Source of the DNA: an uncultured Oxalobacteraceae bacterium
GTDB taxonomy: Bacteria; Pseudomonadota; Gammaproteobacteria; Burkholderiales; Burkholderiaceae
Reading direction: 5' to 3'
DNA: 14,625 nt
NCBI GenBank assembly: GCA_946478765.1
Contig: CAMLDH010000070.1
Location: 1 to 14,625, forward strand
The position numbers and the translations under genes were made by a program. How positions within the stretch are numbered: the first letter of the stretch is position 1; each line of letters starts with the position of its first letter. The notes beneath the pieces are model-generated. The model was not told where the DNA came from and made no database searches. It worked only from the letters and a program-made list of their open reading frames with translations. Positions 6,513-12,553 of this stretch are shown here, piece after piece.

Positions 6513-6941
6513 TTATTGTAGCTTGGTGAGCGAATCGATGGATGTCGCGGCTTTGGACACGGTCTTGGAAATCGTCTGCACACGCAGCTGGAAGTCACTC
6601 AAAGCCATCATCGCGCGCATCAGATGGAGTTCGTCGCCGGTGCGGGTCGCCTGCTCCAGCAGTTTGGAGACGTACTGCTGGTCTTTCTTCATTTCGGTGG
6701 CGAGGTTGTTCGCGCGTCCGGCGATCACCTGGCCAAGCGAATTGCTGCTGCCTGCAGGGCCGGATTTTCCGCCAACGCCTGCCGCGCCGGCATCCATGTG
6801 CCGGTCCAGCGCCGCACGGAACTGGTCGCTGCCGCCGTGATCCATCGCCTGGATATCGATCTTCAGCGGTGAGCCGTCACCGGCCGCGCCGGTGGGGGCA
6901 TTCATTTTGGGTGCGGCCATTGCAATGGTAGTTGTGTCCAC
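6513..6941 (-). CDS. sctI: T3SS inner-rod protein SctI (HrpB/YscI family), GTG start
   Basis: SctI forms the inner rod under the needle or pilus. With the GTG start it has 142 aa: a low-complexity Ala/Gly/Pro N-terminal half and a helical C-terminal region (NNLATEMKKDQQYVSKLLEQ, then ELHLMRAMMALSDFQLRVQT and TISKTVSKAATSIDSLTKLQ). That region matches the YscI/HrpB pattern of two helices. GTG at 6941 is chosen because AGGAG (6951-6947) sits 5 nt upstream. The in-frame ATG at 6965 has no such site and would lie only about 10 nt from the start site expected from the hrp box at 6982-7010. It is the first gene of the sctIJKL operon. Confidence 0.82.
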   Translation of the reverse strand: MDTTTIAMAAPKMNAPTGAAGDGSPLKIDIQAMDHGGSDQFRAALDRHMDAGAAGVGGKSGPAGSSNSLGQVIAGRANNLATEMKKDQQYVSKLLEQATRTGDELHLMRAMMALSDFQLRVQTISKTVSKAATSIDSLTKLQ

Positions 6942-6981
6942 GTTCGCTCCTGTAAGTAACGACATCGGTGTCGGCTGTTCT

Positions 6982-7010
6982 TGTGTGGTGAATAGCGGGG
7001 GCGTGGTTCC
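6982..7010 (-). promoter_or_regulatory. hrp box 3 (HrpL-type ECF sigma promoter) for sctIJKL
   Basis: On the minus strand GGAACC (7010-7005) is followed after exactly 16 nt by CCACACA (6988-6982), a full match to GGAACC-N16-CCACNNA. It drives the sctI-J-K-L operon and lies about 40 nt before the sctI GTG. A promoter here lets this operon be expressed independently of the sctQ-U operon despite the insertion between them. Confidence 0.8.
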
Positions 7011-7090
7011 AAGTTCCGACGGCGAGGGCGGAGGATTAGAGTGGTTTTCGTATCGGTGTGCGGGTGGCGTGGGTTGATTTGGGGTGCAGC

Positions 7091-7197
7091 GCAAGGAAGG
7101 AGCGTTCCCTTTCAAGGGAACGCCGTTACGCAGGCACGGCGCAGTGCGCCGCGAATTCCCTGCTCCACCGCGAGGAGCGCCGTGTGGCGAGCCACAC
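7091..7197 (-). repeat. Palindromic element A (REP-like), inverted relative to element B
   Basis: Three hairpins are visible: 7102-7123 (10-bp arms GCGTTCCCTT/AAGGGAACGC), 7137-7151 (7-bp arms CGGCGCA/TGCGCCG) and 7182-7197 (7-bp arms GTGTGGC/GCCACAC). They are joined by linkers CCGTTACGCAGGC (7123-7135) and CGAATTCCCTGCTCCAC (7152-7168). The reverse complements of these linkers recur in element B with different hairpin sequences between them. It ends exactly at the TA where the IS630-like cassette begins. The stretch 7011-7090 holds nothing I can name. Confidence 0.65.
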
Positions 7198-7230
7198 TAG
7201 TAGTCCATCACTCCAAATTTTTCAAGTTTT
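7198..7230. repeat. Left end of IS630-like cassette: TA plus terminal inverted repeat
   Basis: The target TA (7198-7199, within CTAG 7197-7200) is followed by GTAGTCCATCACTCC, continuing to about 7230. Against the reverse complement of the right end, the first 7 bases are identical and about 20 of 30 agree, including a shared TTTTCA[A/T]GTT block. TA duplication is the hallmark of IS630/Tc1-type transposition. Confidence 0.55.
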
Positions 7231-7267
7231 AAATGGTCTAACAAGGGTTTAACTCTTGCAGGAGATC

Positions 7268-7342
7268 ATGATGAACAAGAAGTATGTGGTGAAGTTGACA
7301 GCTGATGAACGTGCGCAATACGAGCGTATCGTCCATGCCGGG
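7268..7342 (+). pseudogene. IS630-family transposase, N-terminal remnant (about 25 codons)
   Basis: After a good ribosome-binding site (GCAGGAG) the frame reads MMNKKYVVKLTADERAQYER and then IVHAG, which resembles the start of IS630-type transposases, where a helix-turn-helix domain follows. At about 7342 the similarity stops and the sequence continues in another frame as a beta-helix-like fragment. The DDE catalytic region is absent. Recognition is from memory of family N-termini, hence moderate confidence. Confidence 0.55.
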
Positions 7343-7523
7343 AATCAAGATCGCCAACTCCACATTCCGGAGCGGCAAGGAGGCCATCGTTCGTACCGAC
7401 TCTTCGCCCAATGCGACCGTATTCCTGCAAAACGTCCATTCCCAGAACGTCAAGTATGAAGGTCTTGCTCCGGAATATACCAAGGTCACCGGCGCAACCA
7501 ATTGCCAATCTGATCGAGTAATC
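7341..7523 (+). pseudogene. C-terminal fragment resembling a right-handed beta-helix pectate lyase
   Basis: In the frame offset from the transposase remnant, about 60 codons read GIKIANSTFRSGKEAIVRTD, then ATVFLQNVHSQNVKYEGL and KVTGATNC. Short rungs with repeated N, V and hydrophobic positions and an 'EAIVRTD'-like motif recall the last coils of parallel beta-helix polysaccharide lyases (PL3/PL1-type pectate lyases; PL3 is also the domain found in T3SS-secreted HrpW/PopW proteins). There is no start signal of its own, and the N-terminal part and catalytic region are missing. It could also come from another beta-helix protein. Confidence 0.38.
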
Positions 7524-7569
7524 GGGATAAAACGACCAGGGCATCGCATGAAGCAAAAAACCAAAAGCA

Positions 7570-7662
7570 ATGGACAGGTTTAACAGGATTTGTGCAGGAT
7601 AAACAGGATTAAAAGCATCGCTTTACCTGTCAATCCTGAAGAGTCCTGTAAATCCTGTCCAT
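7570..7662. repeat. 93-bp imperfect palindrome built from CAGGAT(T) repeats
   Basis: The left arm (7570-7612) has four spaced CAGG units (ATGGACAGG, ACAGGATT, GCAGGAT, ACAGGATT). The right arm (7624-7662) mirrors them as CCTGTC, ATCCTG, GTCCTG and ATCCTGTCCAT. The outer 9 bp (ATGGACAGG/CCTGTCCAT) pair perfectly. It would fold into a long hairpin and lies 3' of GH74 paralog 2, so it may act as a weak terminator or mRNA stabiliser. Similar CAGGATT-rich repeats are common between bacterial genes. Nothing else is recognisable in 7663-7748. Confidence 0.7.
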
Positions 7663-7748
7663 CGCTGCCCTGCCTTTTACGCATATTGGCGCTTCATGCA
7701 ATCGCCCTGATAAAACGACAGCCACTTATTGATGCAAACAAAACACCA

Positions 7749-10016
7749 TTATTTTTTATTGGAGGTCCTGAAGGGTGACGTTGTGGTCGATGTCGTTGTA
7801 GTCGTTGCGGTCGGTGTCGTTGTGGTCGATGTCATTGTGGTCGATGTCATTGTGGTCGGGTCGCCATATACGATGCCGCGACCGTTGGTGCCTACATAAG
7901 CGCGCCCGTATACACGCGGATCGCCTATGACGATGTTGGCGCCACTGAACTTATGGCTGGGATCGTCAATACGCACCCAGGTGGTGCCGGCATTATCGGA
8001 ACGATAGAAGCCTTCGACGTTCGAAATGGTGCCAATGATATATACCGCCGGATGCGATTGCCCAGGCGCGGCCATTCCGAAGCCGACCGCAGCGGCTTTC
8101 TGCACACCGGCAACCGGAGCAAAGCTGATGCCGGAGTCGGTCGAGCGGTACAAGCCACTTGAAGTAGGTATCCACAAATTGCCTTCATATGCCGAACCGG
8201 CCACTGCGCGCATGGTGCCGCCCCCAGTGGGTAGACCTTGCGCGGCGAGCGCGAAGCTGACGCCGCCGTCCACACTGCGATAGACCGTCCCGACAGCCTG
8301 GTTGTAGATGTAAAACTTGCTTGGATTGGAACGGTCCGCTACCGGTGTGAAATTGTTCGATCCATCATTGGGAGCGCCGCTGCTTTGCAGCCAGGTAGCG
8401 CCATTGTCCGTCGAATAGTAGGCGCCGCTGCGGTACGGCATCCAGAGCATGGTAGCGCCATTGCTGGAGATGGCAATCCCTCCGGCCCCATTGGTAGTGG
8501 CAGCCTGCGGTGCGCTGCCGAAGGCAGTCCAAGTCTTGCCGCCGTCGGTAGAGCGGTAGCCGCGGGTGGCTACGACGGCATTGGTTCTCGCCACGATGCT
8601 GGGGCTCGCTTCGGCAAAATCGATGCTCGGGCTGTTGCCTTTGGGATTATTGAAGGCGCTGGCCGGCGGGACGTTGAGGTCGGAATGATAGAAACCATCA
8701 ATGTCGCCAAACGCGCTAAGCAGCGATGCGCCAACGGGCGGGCTAGCCAACCCCAGTATCGCGGTTTCCTCAATGCCCTTGTCGGTAAAACTCCATGCCG
8801 TCGCCAGGTTGCTGTCGGCATTGGTCAGATTGGTGCTACTCCACAAGCCAATGCCGGTCACATACATGGCGTTGTTGGAATTGAAGGGATCAATGGAAAC
8901 CGAACCTATCCAATGTCCCATGTTCCCATTGTGCTTGGGAAGCCAGGGTGCACTGCTGTAATTGAGCTGCGCCGAGGCTGCAAGTCCTTTCCAGGTCGTC
9001 CCGCCGTCGGTGCTGCGGAAGATGTTGTCGCCATATCCCCAGCGGTCATACGTGGCGACCAGCAGCGCACCTGCACGCTGCGGGTCAACCGCCAAGCCGC
9101 CATAGCCGAAGTTGTCCCAGCCGCCATAGCCGGGCACGACCGGCGAAATGAGTTGCCACGTGCCAGTGCCGGTGCCGTATTTCCAAACCGCGCCATTGGT
9201 GATGCCATTCGGGCCTAACACATTGCTATAAGACAGGTAGAGAACGCCATTGCTGTCGAGGCCAGCACGATGCGGGATCAGGCCAGTGGGTTGTCCCGAC
9301 ACGGCTGACCAGCTGTTGCCGCCGTCGGTACTGCTGTAAAGGTTGGTGCCGGTGGTGCTGTTGACGCCGACATAGAGGGTCGAAGTGCCAGTCTGGCTGT
9401 TGCCTGTACGCTTATCGAACAGCACGAAGGTTACGCTACCCGCAGGGAAGGCAGTGACTTTGGTCCACGTCTGAGCCCCGTCAATACTCTTCCATAGCCC
9501 GTCTTGAGAGGTACCGAGGAACAGGATCGAGCCCTTGTTCGGGTCAACCTGCAAGCGCTCCCCAGTTGAGCGGCCGTCTTCGTTGCCACCGAGTTTGAAT
9601 GGCAGGTCGGTACGGCTCCAAGTCGCGCCCTGATCGCTGGAACGAAGAATTGCGGCGTTGTGCGCCCACCAAGGAGTATATTCTCCGGCGGCCACGTACA
9701 AAAGATTGCTGTTGGCCGGATCGACGGCCAGACTCAGCGCCCCCATTAACTGGTCGTCGGCACGGTTAAACTGGTCATTAAGGGGAATCCAGGAGCTAGT
9801 GCTCGGATCCCAGCGATAAGAGCCACCAATATCAGTACGCGCATAAACCAGACCCGCTTGCGTGGGATGATAAACGATGCCGCTGATGAAACCGCCGCCA
9901 TTGACCTGTACATTGCGCCAGGAATAAGCGGCGACAGTTTGCGCCGAAACGGTAGATGGATCAACACTCAATGCGAATAACATTGCTAGTGCAATAGAGC
10001 CATATTTGAATTTCAT
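7749..10016 (-). CDS. GH74 family xyloglucanase / endo-beta-glucanase (paralog 2)
   Basis: A 755-aa exported protein, very similar throughout to paralog 1 (clearly above 80% by eye; not computed) with almost no indels. It has a signal peptide (about residues 1-25, cleavage after STVSA), the YARTDIGGSYRWD signature with putative catalytic Asp62, many Asp-box repeats (RSSDQGATW, RSTDGGTTW, RSTDGGKTW, STDNGATW), and putative catalytic Asp438 in SAFGDIDGF. It ends in a Thr/Ser-rich tail (TTMTSTTMTSTTTTPTATTT) and SPFRTSNKK, again without a carbohydrate-binding module. The frame is intact, so it is probably functional. ATG at 10016 has AAAGGGGA upstream; the frame extends to 10067 without a better site. 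Unlike paralog 1 it has no visible hrp box, and it lies inside the IS630-like cassette. Confidence 0.88.
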   Translation of the reverse strand: MKFKYGSIALAMLFALSVDPSTVSAQTVAAYSWRNVQVNGGGFISGIVYHPTQAGLVYARTDIGGSYRWDPSTSSWIPLNDQFNRADDQLMGALSLAVDPANSNLLYVAAGEYTPWWAHNAAILRSSDQGATWSRTDLPFKLGGNEDGRSTGERLQVDPNKGSILFLGTSQDGLWKSIDGAQTWTKVTAFPAGSVTFVLFDKRTGNSQTGTSTLYVGVNSTTGTNLYSSTDGGNSWSAVSGQPTGLIPHRAGLDSNGVLYLSYSNVLGPNGITNGAVWKYGTGTGTWQLISPVVPGYGGWDNFGYGGLAVDPQRAGALLVATYDRWGYGDNIFRSTDGGTTWKGLAASAQLNYSSAPWLPKHNGNMGHWIGSVSIDPFNSNNAMYVTGIGLWSSTNLTNADSNLATAWSFTDKGIEETAILGLASPPVGASLLSAFGDIDGFYHSDLNVPPASAFNNPKGNSPSIDFAEASPSIVARTNAVVATRGYRSTDGGKTWTAFGSAPQAATTNGAGGIAISSNGATMLWMPYRSGAYYSTDNGATWLQSSGAPNDGSNNFTPVADRSNPSKFYIYNQAVGTVYRSVDGGVSFALAAQGLPTGGGTMRAVAGSAYEGNLWIPTSSGLYRSTDSGISFAPVAGVQKAAAVGFGMAAPGQSHPAVYIIGTISNVEGFYRSDNAGTTWVRIDDPSHKFSGANIVIGDPRVYGRAYVGTNGRGIVYGDPTTMTSTTMTSTTTTPTATTTTTSTTTSPFRTSNKK
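7786..7854 (-). repeat. 15-bp tandem repeat coding the Thr-rich tail of GH74 paralog 2
   Basis: Units of GTCGATGTC[G/A]TTGT[G/A] start at 7786, 7810, 7825 and 7840, with a 9-bp partial unit at 7801. The last two units are identical. The array is homologous to that of paralog 1 but has a different order and number of units, so the tail evolves by unit gain and loss. Confidence 0.8.
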
Positions 10017-10050
10017 GATTTTCCCCTTTAATGAAAAACTACTACCGTTT

Positions 10051-10070
10051 CTAATGCACATAAACATTAG
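10051..10070. repeat. Inverted repeat in the GH74 paralog 2 leader
   Basis: CTAATG (10051-10056) and CATTAG (10065-10070) pair around 8 nt, 35 nt upstream of the start codon. It could be an operator or leader hairpin. The surrounding 10017-10239 is AT-rich, as expected for a promoter, but I cannot assign -35/-10 elements with confidence. Confidence 0.35.
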
Positions 10071-10239
10071 GCAATGTTTTCAAATGCATGGTAGATGAGG
10101 CCAACAGGAATATATATTGGTTACTTAAAATGTTTCCGTACGGCACTTTTATAGTCTCACAGTTTTCCTAAATATTCATCAATAATTTTTCATGACGAGT
10201 ACGCGGAAACACAACCTCTGCTCGCGTGCCCTAATCACT

Positions 10240-10289
10240 CTTCAATTTTCAAATTGAAGGGATCCTACGGAGCAACATGAAAATTGAAG
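10240..10289. repeat. Overlapping palindromes near the right end of the IS630-like cassette
   Basis: CTTCAATTT (10240-10248) pairs with AAATTGAAG (10251-10259), forming a 20-bp near-perfect palindrome. CTTCAATTTTCA (10240-10251) can instead pair with TGAAAATTGAAG (10278-10289). The two foldings exclude each other. They lie 13-62 bp inside the cassette end and could be subterminal transposase-binding repeats. Confidence 0.5.
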
Positions 10290-10304
10290 GTTGGCGGACT
10301 ACTA
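10273..10304. repeat. Right end of IS630-like cassette: terminal inverted repeat plus TA
   Basis: The sequence ends TTGGCGGACTAC at 10302, followed by TA (10303-10304). Its reverse complement, GTAGTCCGCCAACC, continues into TTTTCATGTT and matches the left end at about 20 of 30 positions, including the outer 7 bp. Confidence 0.52.
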
Positions 10305-10404
10305 GCGACGAGCAACGCTGCGATGCGCCCCGCGCCACCCGCACTGATACGAGAACCGCTCTAAGTAACCGAGCAAAATTAATTGTGATTTCTACGCGGC
10401 ATTT

Positions 10405-10557
10405 TTTGTAGGAGCGGGCCTTGCCCGCGATAGGTGGTAGCACATGCAAGCTATCGCGGGGTGGAGCAGGGAATTCGTGCGGCTTGCCGCACGCCTGCGG
10501 AACGGTTTGCGCTTGCAAGCGCGAACGCGCCCTGCAAGGGAGGCCCGCTCCTACAAA
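10405..10557 (+). repeat. Palindromic element B (REP/BIME-like, cloverleaf layout)
   Basis: An outer 16-bp perfect stem (TTTGTAGGAGCGGGCC 10405-10420 with GGCCCGCTCCTACAAA 10542-10557) encloses three inner hairpins. These are CCCGCGATAG/CTATCGCGGG (10424-10433/10451-10460), CGTGCGGC/GCCGCACG (10476-10493) and GCGCTTGCAAGCGC (10509-10522). The outer arm begins like the GTAGGAGCGGGC-type REP sequences known from many proteobacteria. Linkers GTGGAGCAGGGAATTCG (10461-10477) and CCTGCGGAACGG (10494-10505) match element A. It starts 25 nt after the stop of the upstream gene (transcription sense). The spacer 10305-10404 between it and the cassette shows nothing recognisable. Confidence 0.8.
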
Positions 10558-10582
10558 TTCACCATTTCTTTTGCATGACTAC

Positions 10583-11392
10583 TTAATACAACACGTCGCT
10601 TTGGCGACCGCAATGCAAGCCGCCGCAGCCGAGCGGGGAGGATGGATCGCAAAAGCCGTCGCTTCCGCAGCGGCGTTCGCATTCGGCCCTTGACTTCGCT
10701 CTGAGCGCAGGCAAGGCGCTGGACCGGTTCATTTTCGGCGGGCGTAATTGCTGAATGAAGGTGTGGGCCACGACGGCCAAGCGATGCAGGCGGTCGCCGC
10801 TCTCCATGAGGATATCGCTGGCGCTCCAGTCAGCGTCCGGCCGCGCCGTGGATGCGCCACCTGCCTTGTTCTTCGAGCGCTTGCCTGATTTGCCCCGCGG
10901 ACCGCGGCCTGACCCTGCCGGATCGTTCGGGTCGATCAGCAGCCAGGCCGTAGCGGTTGGCTCCAATGCCGGGTCATCAGGCTCCTGCTCATGCCTATGT
11001 TCCTGTCCCTGTCCTTGTCCCTGTCCCTGCTTCTGCTCGCGTTCGCGCAATTGCCGTTTGGATAGCTGCGTGCGTGCCTGCATACCATATCTTGCTCGTT
11101 CCTGGTCCGCGCCGTCTTTGTCTTTCTCCGTCGGCGCCGGGCATTCTTCGGCGCTCTCGCACAAGAGGTCAACCGCTGGCTTCTTCGTTGCCATGCCTTG
11201 CGGCAACGGCACGTTCTCCGATGCGGGGACCAACAGGTCCGGCCCGCTCGTGGCGCCGTCCGGGGACGTTGTCATGCGTGTCGCGGCCGCGTCCGTACTT
11301 GGGCTCTTGACCGGGGCGATTTTGGCCTGCACCGGCGTCTTCGCGTTTGGCCCCGCATTCGCCGGCAACGTCGCCACGTCGTTTTGTTTCAT
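10583..11392 (-). CDS. Unrecognised 269-aa T3SS-linked protein with Gln-Gly repeats
   Basis: I do not recognise the family. The start at 11392 is supported by GGGAGAAG 4 nt upstream and a 23-nt gap after the sctU stop, so it is the last gene of the sctQRSTU operon. The protein has an Ala/Pro/Thr/Ser-rich N-terminus (1-75), a charged region (80-120), and a GQGQGQGQ run (123-130) coded by 6-bp repeats. A very basic patch GRGPRGKSGKRSKNKAGG (162-179) comes next, followed by a likely amphipathic helix (ASDILMESGDRLHRLAVVAH, 191-210). The last 50 residues are Cys/Arg-rich and look unlike the rest. It has no signal peptide. Candidates are a secreted effector or harpin-like protein (polar N-terminus, nuclear-signal-like patch) or a Pro/Gln-rich export regulator. 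Sequence alone does not decide. Confidence 0.6.
   Translation of the reverse strand: MKQNDVATLPANAGPNAKTPVQAKIAPVKSPSTDAAATRMTTSPDGATSGPDLLVPASENVPLPQGMATKKPAVDLLCESAEECPAPTEKDKDGADQERARYGMQARTQLSKRQLREREQKQGQGQGQGQEHRHEQEPDDPALEPTATAWLLIDPNDPAGSGRGPRGKSGKRSKNKAGGASTARPDADWSASDILMESGDRLHRLAVVAHTFIQQLRPPKMNRSSALPALRAKSRAECERRCGSDGFCDPSSPLGCGGLHCGRQSDVLY
10991..11041 (-). repeat. 6-bp tandem repeat coding Gln-Gly dipeptides
   Basis: Variants of CCTGTC repeat in tandem on the plus strand (TGTCCC, TGTCCT, TGTCCC, TGTCCC), giving GQGQGQGQ on the minus strand. The unit is in frame, so copy-number change would only lengthen or shorten the linker. Confidence 0.7.
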
Positions 11393-11415
11393 GTTGCTTC
11401 TCCCATGCAAAGCGG

Positions 11416-12522
11416 TCAGTTGCGATACGACTCGGGCGGCTCGCCCAGGCTTTCCAGTTCGACTTCCCGGCCCTCGTCCTTCATCGCGACCAGTTCGTGT
11501 ACCACGGCATACACCTGGGCCACCGCCTCGTAGCTGGATTTCGGAATCACGCTGTCCTCGCGGCAAGTTGCGTACAGCGTGCGCGCGAGCCAGACGTGGC
11601 GGATCACCGGGATGTTGCATTCGCGCGCACGCCGGATCATCGCCTGGGCAATATCGTCCTTGCCCTTGGCGAGCACGACAGGCACCATGGCTTCCGCCGG
11701 GTCGTAAAACATGGCGACCGCAAAGTGCGTCGGATTGACGACCACCGCGTTGGCGTTTTCCGTTTTCGCCGCCGGCGCCTCATTCGCCCATTGCCGCGCC
11801 AGTTGCTTGCGCTGTCCCTTGACCATCGGATCGCCTTCCGACTCCTTGTACTCGCGCTTGATCTCCTCCTTGTCCATCATCAGCTCCTTCTTGTGGAAGG
11901 CTTTCTGAATCGCAAGGTCGACAATGCTTAGAACGATGCAAATGACGATGAGTACGTGAAAGACGGAGCGAAGCATCTGGATGAAACCGAAATACGCATC
12001 GTTGGGACCGCCGCCGGACAGATGGATGATCGACGGCAGTTCCGCATACACCAGCATGTAGACCAGCCAGCCGATCAATACCGCCTTGCCGACAGCGAGC
12101 AAGATCTCGAACAGCTTTTTCTTGGAGAAGATTCCCTTGATGCCATTGATCGGATTGAGTTTGTCAAACTTCAGCGTGGCCGCTTCCGGTGCGATCAGGA
12201 TGCCGAACTGCCCCCAGTGGGAAATGATCCCGACCGGAATGCATACCACGAAGAAAATGAAGAACACGATGAGCATAAATATGCCTGCGCCGATCAGCAT
12301 TTCCATCAGCGCGGGGAGGAAGGGTTTGCCGATGCGCATTATGCCCAACTCCATGAGGGAGTGAATCGCCTCACGCCACATCTGTTCGGTGGCGAACGCG
12401 ATTTCCGCCACGACAACCAGGGGCCCGATCTTGGCCAGATCGCGGCTCATCGCGATCTGGCCTTTCTTGCGCGCGTCGTCTATTTTCTTGTCGGTCGGTT
12501 CTTCGGTCTTGTCTTCGCTCAT
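11416..12522 (-). CDS. sctU: T3SS export-apparatus switch protein SctU (HrcU/YscU/FlhB family)
   Basis: A 368-aa inner-membrane protein that switches secretion from early (needle/pilus) to late substrates. The N-terminus MSEDKTEEPTDKKIDDARKK has the family's TEEPT...K..ARKKGQ start. Four transmembrane helices follow (about 33-50, 75-100, 141-161, 184-204), then the cytoplasmic domain. The self-cleaving NPTH motif is present at residues 263-266 (VVVNPTHFAVAM), so Asn263-Pro264 cleavage should occur. The conserved downstream segment (IPVIRHVWLARTLY) is intact. Length is slightly above average because of the C-terminal tail. ATG at 12522 has GGAG upstream and lies 31 nt after the sctT stop. Confidence 0.96.
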   Translation of the reverse strand: MSEDKTEEPTDKKIDDARKKGQIAMSRDLAKIGPLVVVAEIAFATEQMWREAIHSLMELGIMRIGKPFLPALMEMLIGAGIFMLIVFFIFFVVCIPVGIISHWGQFGILIAPEAATLKFDKLNPINGIKGIFSKKKLFEILLAVGKAVLIGWLVYMLVYAELPSIIHLSGGGPNDAYFGFIQMLRSVFHVLIVICIVLSIVDLAIQKAFHKKELMMDKEEIKREYKESEGDPMVKGQRKQLARQWANEAPAAKTENANAVVVNPTHFAVAMFYDPAEAMVPVVLAKGKDDIAQAMIRRARECNIPVIRHVWLARTLYATCREDSVIPKSSYEAVAQVYAVVHELVAMKDEGREVELESLGEPPESYRN

Positions 12523-12553
12523 GGCGGCGGCTCCGGCACAATGCTGCGGTTGA

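Larger units (their letters stand above)
7200..10302. mobile_element. IS630-derived cassette carrying a GH74 gene (transposase-defective)
   Basis: The segment starts GTAGTCC, ends GGACTAC, is flanked by TA on both sides (7198-7199 and 10303-10304), and reads CTAG across each junction. An IS630-type transposase N-terminus begins 68 bp inside the left end, pointing inward, which is normal spacing for this family. The rest of the transposase is missing. In its place are a pectate-lyase-like fragment, a 93-bp palindrome and the complete GH74 paralog 2 with its own leader. At 3103 bp it is longer than a simple IS630 (about 1.1-1.2 kb) and cannot move without a transposase supplied in trans. Joining its flanks restores a single TA. 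Confidence 0.58.

Noticed and set aside
7570..7662. CAGGATT repeats as a CRISPR array
   Set aside because: Units are only about 11 bp, spacers are too short and irregular, arms are mirrored, and no cas genes are present.
10017..10400. A hrp box for GH74 paralog 2
   Set aside because: No GGAAC[C/T] with CCAC 15-16 nt downstream was found on the minus strand here; the nearest, GGAAAC at about 10139, has no matching -10.
10421..10693. 90-codon plus-strand frame across element B
   Set aside because: It runs through palindromic DNA and the 3' end of the 269-aa gene, with no start signal or protein similarity.
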